DNA from: G963667675 sp965197565
GTDB lineage: Bacteria > Chloroflexota > Dehalococcoidia > Lucifugimonadales > UBA3495
Direction of reading: 5' to 3'
Assembly: GCA_965197565.1 (NCBI GenBank)
Contig: CBDANK010000004.1
Coordinates: 744,001 to 808,000, forward strand
Length of the DNA stretch: 64,000 nucleotides
Position numbers and translations under genes: made by a program. Position 1 is the first letter of the stretch. Each line of letters begins with the position of its first letter. The notes under the pieces were generated by a model, which was given only the letters and a program-made list of their open reading frames with translations, did not search any database and was not told the DNA's origin. Of this stretch, positions 59,042 through 64,000 are shown in pieces.

Positions 59042-60337
59042 TTAAAGGCCTCCATCCAGTTGGTTGATGACCAGACCGGTGGGCAGCTTGGGGTAGAAGA
59101 AAGTCGACTTGCGAGGAAGCCGCTGGCCTTGGCTGACCACCGTTTCGAACTGGCTCATGGGAAAGGGCTTGAGCAAGAAGGCCAATTGCCGGCCGCCGGA
59201 GGCAACCATTTCCACCGCCTCGTGATGGTCGTGAATATAGCCCAGATGGTCCAAGGTAGCGTCGCCCAAGACCGGCCTCAAAACCCGCTCCTCCAGTATC
59301 CAGGCTTCTGAAACCGCCAAGGGACCCCAGTTACGCCAGTCCATCCCTTGCCGTAGAGTTAGCAACGCCGGGGTTTCGCCAGCCGGGCCTACCATTCCCA
59401 TGGCGTGGCCGCCCCGCCCCTGTTCGGCTACTTCCCGAGCCACCCGCTCCGCATCCAGTGGCTCGCTGTCCGGTATGGGAGCGGACTCGAAAATTCTACT
59501 CAGTTGATGCAGCACTTCTGAGTACTTGTCCGGGGACAAGCCGCCCAAAAGCCGGTGGTAAGGAAGCACCACGAGTCCCGGGTCGTCAAATCCGATCAAT
59601 GTCATCATGACGAAATTGTAAGCTTGGCCGGCCCCTGCTTCGGCGGAGCTGAGTTTATCCCGTTGAAACTGCAAAGCCGCTTCGTAACGGTGGTGTCCGT
59701 CGGCCAGGAATATGGCCTTGTTCTCGAAGGACCGGCCGATCTGCTCCGAAAGGCCGGGGCTAGTGATCCGCCAGAGAGTAGAGTGCTGGCCCAGCCCGTC
59801 AGCGACATCCAGCACCGGGGGCCCGGACATAACCTGCTCAAATATCGGGGCCAGGACTCCTTCAGCGTCTCGGTAGAGGGCCATGATGGGACTGAAGTTG
59901 GCGTTGCAGGCCCTCATCAAAGTGACCCGGTCCTGGATCGCCGGGGGTTCGGTGTACTCGTGGGGCAGCACCTGACCGTTGTCATAAGGCTCCAGGCCGA
60001 CACAAGCGGTCAACCCCAGACGAGACCATTCTCTTCGTTGGTGGGAGAACACCTGCCGAGACAGGTAGTAAGAAGGCTCGGCGTCCCGCCGCAGCACTCC
60101 TTTGTCCGTCCATTCCCGGAACAAAGCGGCGGTGTCCGAGTATTGATCGTCGGTTGGGTTGACCCAATCCAGCCCTTCGCCGGCTTCCAGGTGCACCACG
60201 TTGTAAGGACTGAGTTGACGCAGCGACGTTTGCATTTGCGGCGTAATCAAATCATAGGGTGGACTCAGCACCGAGGCGGGGTCGCCCACTACGTCAAGGT
60301 CGTATCGCCAACCGCGAAAAGCCCTAAGAACAGCCAT
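59042..60337 (-). CDS. DUF1015 family protein
   Basis: This 431-residue protein matches DUF1015: N-terminal FRGWRYDLDVVGDPASVLSP and PPYDLITPQ, then the hallmark FLADGHHRYEAALQF and C-terminal YIHDHHEAVEMVASGGRQLA. The conserved DGHHR and the late His cluster suggest a ParB/sulfiredoxin-like nucleotide-binding fold, inferred by some for the family. The function is not known; it is often near serine metabolism genes. Its own -10 box is at 60363-60368. Confidence 0.9.
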   Translation of the reverse strand: MAVLRAFRGWRYDLDVVGDPASVLSPPYDLITPQMQTSLRQLSPYNVVHLEAGEGLDWVNPTDDQYSDTAALFREWTDKGVLRRDAEPSYYLSRQVFSHQRREWSRLGLTACVGLEPYDNGQVLPHEYTEPPAIQDRVTLMRACNANFSPIMALYRDAEGVLAPIFEQVMSGPPVLDVADGLGQHSTLWRITSPGLSEQIGRSFENKAIFLADGHHRYEAALQFQRDKLSSAEAGAGQAYNFVMMTLIGFDDPGLVVLPYHRLLGGLSPDKYSEVLHQLSRIFESAPIPDSEPLDAERVAREVAEQGRGGHAMGMVGPAGETPALLTLRQGMDWRNWGPLAVSEAWILEERVLRPVLGDATLDHLGYIHDHHEAVEMVASGGRQLAFLLKPFPMSQFETVVSQGQRLPRKSTFFYPKLPTGLVINQLDGGL

Positions 60338-60362
60338 TGTCGGTAGCTAATCTCCTGTTGGG

Positions 60363-60368
60363 ATTATA
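60363..60368 (-). promoter_or_regulatory. -10 box of DUF1015 gene
   Basis: TATAAT on the minus strand, 25 bases before ATG 60337, with AGGAG in the leader between. Confidence 0.45.
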
Positions 60369-60390
60369 GCCCCATGATAAATTGCGCCGG

Positions 60391-60726
60391 TTAGTCGGGA
60401 AGCGGCACCGAGACCGATTCCCAGGGGCCGTCAATTGACCTAGTGACGTGCCCTTGGCCGGTCATATCTTCCGCCAGCAGCATATCGCCGGGTTGGAACT
60501 GGCGTGAAGAGCCGTCTCCAATAGTGACTTCCATGCGGCCGGAAAGCACGAACAGGTACTGACGCCGGGACGGGTGGTGCCAACCGGTGACCATTCCGGC
60601 CTCGGAACGCCTAAAGACCAGGTCGTCTCCCTGCTTGATAGCGACTCGTTCGACTGACGGAGCAGGGAAGTCCAACTCCTCAAAGTGGGTTTGACCGTCG
60701 TCGCCGGTATAAATGCGCGTGATCAT
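60391..60726 (-). CDS. Cupin-domain protein
   Basis: This 111-residue protein is a single cupin of the RmlC fold. Motif 1 is TGWHHPSRRQYLFVLSGRME and motif 2 FQPGDMLLAEDMTGQGH. Several His residues could form a metal site. GAGGTAA precedes ATG 60726. It may be a sugar- or acid-binding or oxygenase-like protein. It is upstream of DUF1015 in the same direction, separated by 53 bases and a promoter. Confidence 0.82.
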   Translation of the reverse strand: MITRIYTGDDGQTHFEELDFPAPSVERVAIKQGDDLVFRRSEAGMVTGWHHPSRRQYLFVLSGRMEVTIGDGSSRQFQPGDMLLAEDMTGQGHVTRSIDGPWESVSVPLPD

Positions 60727-60910
60727 GCGTTACCTCGTTGGCCCCGGGTGAATGAATCCGATATGGACCGCGGGCATCCAGAAAAGCCTTTATCCTTAAC
60801 CGGGAACCAGGCGAATGGTACTGTCACTTTGAAACGCTGTCAAACCGGGGCAGCGACGCTGCAGGGTCTTCCAGTTTTCATATTGGAGTGGTGCAGTAAC
60901 CCCCTGTAAC

Positions 60911-61029
60911 GTCATTCTGAGGAGTTTGCGACGAAGAATCTAAAAGTCTTGATCGGAGAATCGGCCTTGACTTGCAAGAGCGATTTTAGACCCTTCACTC
61001 CGTTCAGGGTGACAATTAGAAGACCCTGC
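60911..61029. repeat. 119-bp dispersed repeat, copy of 1647-1765
   Basis: Two mismatches against 1647-1765 over the same length. It lies in the gene-free stretch 60727-61120, just upstream of the argJ promoter. No other feature is seen in that stretch. Confidence 0.9.
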
Positions 61030-61046
61030 AGCGACGCTGTCGTAGC

Positions 61047-61075
61047 TTTAAGGTCGATTTTCCCTGTGTTATACT
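61047..61075 (+). promoter_or_regulatory. Promoter of argJ
   Basis: Extended -10 TGTTATACT at 61067-61075 with a weak -35 candidate TTTAAG at 61047-61052, 17 bases apart. The argJ start is at 61121 and AGGAGG lies near 61107. Confidence 0.5.
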
Positions 61076-61120
61076 CCAAGCCTGTTTCCAGGGGGAATTC
61101 GTACCCAGGAGGATGGGTAG

Positions 61121-62338
61121 ATGGCGGGCACCATCACAACGGTAGAAAGCGGAACGTTGACGACCGCTCGCGGCTTTCGGGGCGGAGCAACCTACGCTGG
61201 GTTGAAGACCTATGCCGAAGATAAATTAGACTTGGGCCTGATCCTGTCTGATACCCCATGCGCCGCCGCAGGCGTTTTCACCACCAGTAGCATAAGGTCG
61301 CCCTCGGTGACAGTTAACCAGGAGCACTTGGCCAAGGGGCCGGTGCGGGGTCTGGTGGTCAACGCCGGCATCGCCAACGCTTGTGTCGGCGAGCAGGGGT
61401 ACAAGGACGCCAAGGGCTTGGCGGCCATGGCCGCCGAGCGGCTGGGTGTATTGCCGGAAGAGGTGCTGGCCTGTAGTACCGGTGTCATCGGCGTTGAATT
61501 GCCTATGTCGCTGATACAGACCGGTCTGGGGAAGATCGACCTGGATGCCGAAGGCGGCCATGCTTTTGCCAGGGCCATAATGACCACCGACACCAGGCCC
61601 AAGGAAACGGCCGTTACATTCGAAGTTGATGGACGCCAAGCTTACATGGGAGGGGTATCTAAAGGCTCCGGCATGATTCACCCGGACATGGCGACCATGC
61701 TGGCTTTCGTGGCCACCGATGCGGCTGTGGAGCGGGACTTCCTGGATGCCACGCTGCGGGAAGTGGCGGACGCTTCTTTCAATATGTTGACCGTGGATGG
61801 CGACACCAGCACCAACGACTCGCTGCTGGTAATGGCCAACGGAGTCGCGGATAACCGCCCCATCAACTCCAGTTCGCCCGATGCCGACACTTTTAAGCAA
61901 GCGTTTTTGGAGGTTTGCATCCATTTGGCCCGGGAGACGGCCCGGGATGGGGAAGGGGCCTCCAGGCTTATCGTCGTCGAGGTTCTGGGCGCCCGCGATA
62001 CCGCCGACGCTCGGAAAGCGGCGCGCACCATAGCATCTTCCAACCTGGTCAAATCGGCTGTATACGGGGCAGACCCCAACTGGGGCCGGGTCATGATGGC
62101 CTTGGGGCGCAGCGGCGCCGCCGCCGAAGAAACCAAGGTAGACCTGTTTATAAACGGGGTTTACATCATGGAGGAGGGCAAGCCCATCCCCTTCCACCGG
62201 GACGCGGTGGTTGCTCTGATGGGGAGTCCTGAAGTCACCTTCCGAGTCAACCTTAACTTGGGCGATGGGCAGGCCACCGCTTGGGGCTGTGATCTTACCG
62301 AGCAATACGTGATTATCAACAGCGCATACACCACCTGA
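61121..62338 (+). CDS. argJ: Glutamate N-acetyltransferase ArgJ
   Basis: ArgJ moves the acetyl group from N-acetylornithine to glutamate in the cyclic arginine pathway; bifunctional forms also use acetyl-CoA. This 405-residue protein has the autoprocessing site in KGSGMIHPDMATMLAFVATD, where the Thr after MA is the nucleophile that splits alpha and beta chains. GVFTTSSIRSPSV, GLVVNAGIANACVG and the C-terminal GADPNWGRVMMALGRSG are also conserved. argB follows 159 bases later in the same direction, confirming an arginine cluster. Confidence 0.95.
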   Translation: MAGTITTVESGTLTTARGFRGGATYAGLKTYAEDKLDLGLILSDTPCAAAGVFTTSSIRSPSVTVNQEHLAKGPVRGLVVNAGIANACVGEQGYKDAKGLAAMAAERLGVLPEEVLACSTGVIGVELPMSLIQTGLGKIDLDAEGGHAFARAIMTTDTRPKETAVTFEVDGRQAYMGGVSKGSGMIHPDMATMLAFVATDAAVERDFLDATLREVADASFNMLTVDGDTSTNDSLLVMANGVADNRPINSSSPDADTFKQAFLEVCIHLARETARDGEGASRLIVVEVLGARDTADARKAARTIASSNLVKSAVYGADPNWGRVMMALGRSGAAAEETKVDLFINGVYIMEEGKPIPFHRDAVVALMGSPEVTFRVNLNLGDGQATAWGCDLTEQYVIINSAYTT

Positions 62339-62497
62339 CCCGGCAGGTGGGCGGACTTTCCAGGAGGCAGCACAGCCCATTACGCCCCGCTCAATTATTG
62401 ACCCACAACGTAATTCTCTTAATGCGCTCCGCATTATGCGCTATTCGCCAGATTACATCGCTAGTTTGAATCCTGATTTCACTACAGGGAGGAGAGA

Positions 62498-63283
62498 GTG
62501 CCCGGGCCGCCGATAGTAGTGAAGATCGGGGGAAGCACCCTGGGTCATCACGACACCAGCTTGAAGGACCTGGTGACACTTCAGCAAGAGGGAACGGAAG
62601 TAGTGGTGGTCCACGGCGGCGGAAACGTGATCTCCCAATGGATGCAACGACAAGGCATACCTCCGCGCTTCGTCGGCGGCTTGCGCGTTACCGATGCGCC
62701 CAGCTTGGAAATTGTGGTGGCGGTGCTAACCGGACTGGTCAATAAAGAACTGGTTTCTTCAATCCAGCAGCATGGGGGCCGCGCCATCGGAATCAGCGGT
62801 ATTGACGGAGGGCTGCTGGAAGCCCACATCTCTAATCCGGAGCTGGGCTACGTGGGCGAGATTGACCGGGTCAACTGTCAGCCCCTTCAGGATATATTGG
62901 CCGGGGGATACATTCCGATGATAGCCCCCTTGGCGACGCATTGTCGTGACGGCTCGGAGCACGCCGGCGCTCCCCTCAATGTCAACGGGGACACGGTGGC
63001 CGGCGAGTTGGCCCGCGCTTTGGGAGCGGAACGCTTGATTTTCTTGACCGACGTGGCAGGGATTATGGACGGTTCTAACCGGGTAATCCCCCGGTTGGAC
63101 CGGCAACGCGCCCATCTTCTGGCCCAATCCGGCTTGGTCCGAGGAGGTATGATTCCCAAGCTGACCGCTTGTTTGCGGGCCGTGGAACGCTCGCCAGTAG
63201 CCAATATCGTTGACGGACGCCGGCCGGACGCCTTGTTGGCCTGTCTACGGGGTAGTTCCAGCGGCACGACCATAGTGGGTTAG
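62498..63283 (+). CDS. argB: Acetylglutamate kinase ArgB
   Basis: ArgB phosphorylates N-acetylglutamate with ATP, the second step of arginine synthesis. The 261-residue protein starts with GTG 62498 and GGGAGGAG upstream. The nucleotide loop is VVKIGGSTLG (residues 7-16) and the substrate loop VVVHGGGNVISQ. FVGGLRVTD and NVNGDTVAGELARALGAERL complete the active site, and FLTDVAGIMDGSNRV holds the late Asp. It has no N-terminal helix of the arginine-inhibited type, so feedback inhibition is less likely. Confidence 0.95.
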   Translation: MPGPPIVVKIGGSTLGHHDTSLKDLVTLQQEGTEVVVVHGGGNVISQWMQRQGIPPRFVGGLRVTDAPSLEIVVAVLTGLVNKELVSSIQQHGGRAIGISGIDGGLLEAHISNPELGYVGEIDRVNCQPLQDILAGGYIPMIAPLATHCRDGSEHAGAPLNVNGDTVAGELARALGAERLIFLTDVAGIMDGSNRVIPRLDRQRAHLLAQSGLVRGGMIPKLTACLRAVERSPVANIVDGRRPDALLACLRGSSSGTTIVG

Positions 63284-63301
63284 AGTTGAACGACCAAGAT
63301 C

Positions 63302-63357
63302 GAAGGCCCCGCCGCCGCCATAACCGCCAACCGTAGCCAGCTTGCTCCGGGGCCTTC
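63302..63357. terminator. Long-loop hairpin after argB
   Basis: GAAGGCCCCG and CGGGGCCTTC pair over 10 bp across a 36-base loop. It lies between the convergent argB and Uma2 genes and is followed by TCTCTT. It is a possible terminator. Confidence 0.4.
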
Positions 63358-63369
63358 TCTTATGAACCC

Positions 63370-63981
63370 CTATGAACCCTGCAAGCGGCTGACTTCAGCC
63401 TCCAGGGCCTTGATTCGTTCCTCGGCGGCTAGCCGCCCCATGCGCTCCTCGGCAAATGTTCGCAGGTATTGCCTTGCCACCGGGTCCCACCAGCGCAACT
63501 GCCCTTCTTCCCAGCACGGGTAGAGGCCCAAAACTTCGCTGCGGCCCCAGTGATGCCGGTCGTCGGTGCGGAAAATCTCAATGGCCTGGTACACCCCGTC
63601 CACCAGCCGGTCGCCTGCCAGGGGCAAGTCGTGATACTGGCCTCCCGACGGGTCGAACCGCCAATACTCCGGTATGCCGAAAGCAGCATAGTCGTTCCGC
63701 TTTTCTGTGTAGTCGGCTATCCCGGTAGTGACAGACGCTACTTCCAGTACAAAGTCCGGCGGCTTCCCCTGGTCCCTGATGGAGTAGCCCCGCTGAGCTA
63801 TGCTCAGTTCCGGGTTCACACCGAAGGCGACCAGCAGGTCGGGAATGCGGTGGCCCTGCTCCTGGCTCGGGTTCCACCGCACCGGGATTTCACTCAGCAC
63901 AATGGTGCTTCCCGGCGCGTCGAAATGTTCTTCCAATGATGCCTGATGTGAGGGGCGGTCAAGGAACAGGGAATTCTGCAT
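63370..63981 (-). CDS. Uma2 family endonuclease-like protein
   Basis: This 203-residue Uma2 (DUF820) protein has a PD-(D/E)xK fold. IPDLLVAFGVN gives the catalytic Asp and PPDFVLEVASVTTGIADYTEK the ExxS...K block. YAAFGIPEYWRFDPSG follows, then a C-terminal helix EERMGRLAAEERIKALEAEV that is coiled-coil. The E-x-V form replaces the usual ExK, as in most Uma2 proteins. It begins 19 bases before the window edge, and an upstream start beyond the edge cannot be excluded. The family is expanded in some phyla; the role is unknown. Confidence 0.8.
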   Translation of the reverse strand: MQNSLFLDRPSHQASLEEHFDAPGSTIVLSEIPVRWNPSQEQGHRIPDLLVAFGVNPELSIAQRGYSIRDQGKPPDFVLEVASVTTGIADYTEKRNDYAAFGIPEYWRFDPSGGQYHDLPLAGDRLVDGVYQAIEIFRTDDRHHWGRSEVLGLYPCWEEGQLRWWDPVARQYLRTFAEERMGRLAAEERIKALEAEVSRLQGS

Positions 63982-64000
63982 ATCGTCCCTGGGGGGAAAC

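Noticed and set aside
1..64000. tRNA or rRNA genes
   Set aside because: I looked for cloverleaf-like segments and rRNA-like stretches in all intergenic regions and saw none. A covariance-model search would be decisive.

Overview
This 64-kb window comes from a GC-rich bacterial chromosome. The gene content best fits a Chloroflexota lineage of the SAR202/Dehalococcoidia type. The supporting evidence is two luciferase-like flavin oxidoreductases, two sulfite-oxidase-family molybdoenzymes, an Ldh-family dehydrogenase, an M24 pseudo-peptidase, HemW, DUF1015, NurA, SelB and a high load of short dispersed repeats. The assignment is inference, because the window holds no rRNA or other marker that settles it. 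Ribosome binding sites are mostly GGAGG-like, GTG and TTG starts are common, and several promoters show an extended -10 of the form TGnTATAAT.

Layout. 1-4400: a partial unknown gene, a ketopantoate-reductase-like gene, a flavin oxidoreductase and an alpha/beta hydrolase, separated by repeats. 4575-12048: a cell-surface locus with the order of a WxL operon. It has a small secreted beta protein, a DUF916-like membrane protein broken by an IS4-type element, and a very large repeat protein that lacks a normal start codon and carries a frameshift. 12113-25750: metabolic and housekeeping genes (Ldh-family dehydrogenase, HNH protein, M42 and M24 peptidase-family proteins, FAD oxidase, a membrane HExxH protein, NurA, SelB, DUF4926/DUF6883, HemW, DUF1232). 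26278-29850: an orphan AAA+ ATPase and a two-gene operon whose first gene is split by a 1.3-kb cassette carrying an Mrr-type endonuclease. The cassette has perfect 16-bp terminal inverted repeats and 8-bp target duplications, and removing it restores the reading frame exactly. 29981-38900: two radical SAM proteins, PhoU, tandem PAP2 phosphatases, a MoxR/CoxE pair, a 72-bp miniature element and a second flavin oxidoreductase. 39577-47175: a purine NTP pyrophosphatase, an MFS transporter and an organosulfur/sulfite oxidation cluster. 47424-64000: tandem PIG-L deacetylases, ArsM, a DUF6946-like protein, NIPSNAP, GNAT, an alcohol dehydrogenase, PcrA, a class V aminotransferase, DUF1015, ArgJ, ArgB and Uma2.

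How the genes may work together. The sulfur cluster reads as a thiol dioxygenase feeding a four-domain rhodanese protein and molybdenum sulfite oxidases, with a tiny secreted protein coupled to the last one. The surface operon is in decay: an IS insertion, a premature stop inside that IS, a lost start codon and a frameshift all fall within 8 kb. At least four kinds of non-autonomous or repeat element occupy the intergenic space, so this segment has had heavy repeat traffic. No tRNA, rRNA, CRISPR array or prophage was found.
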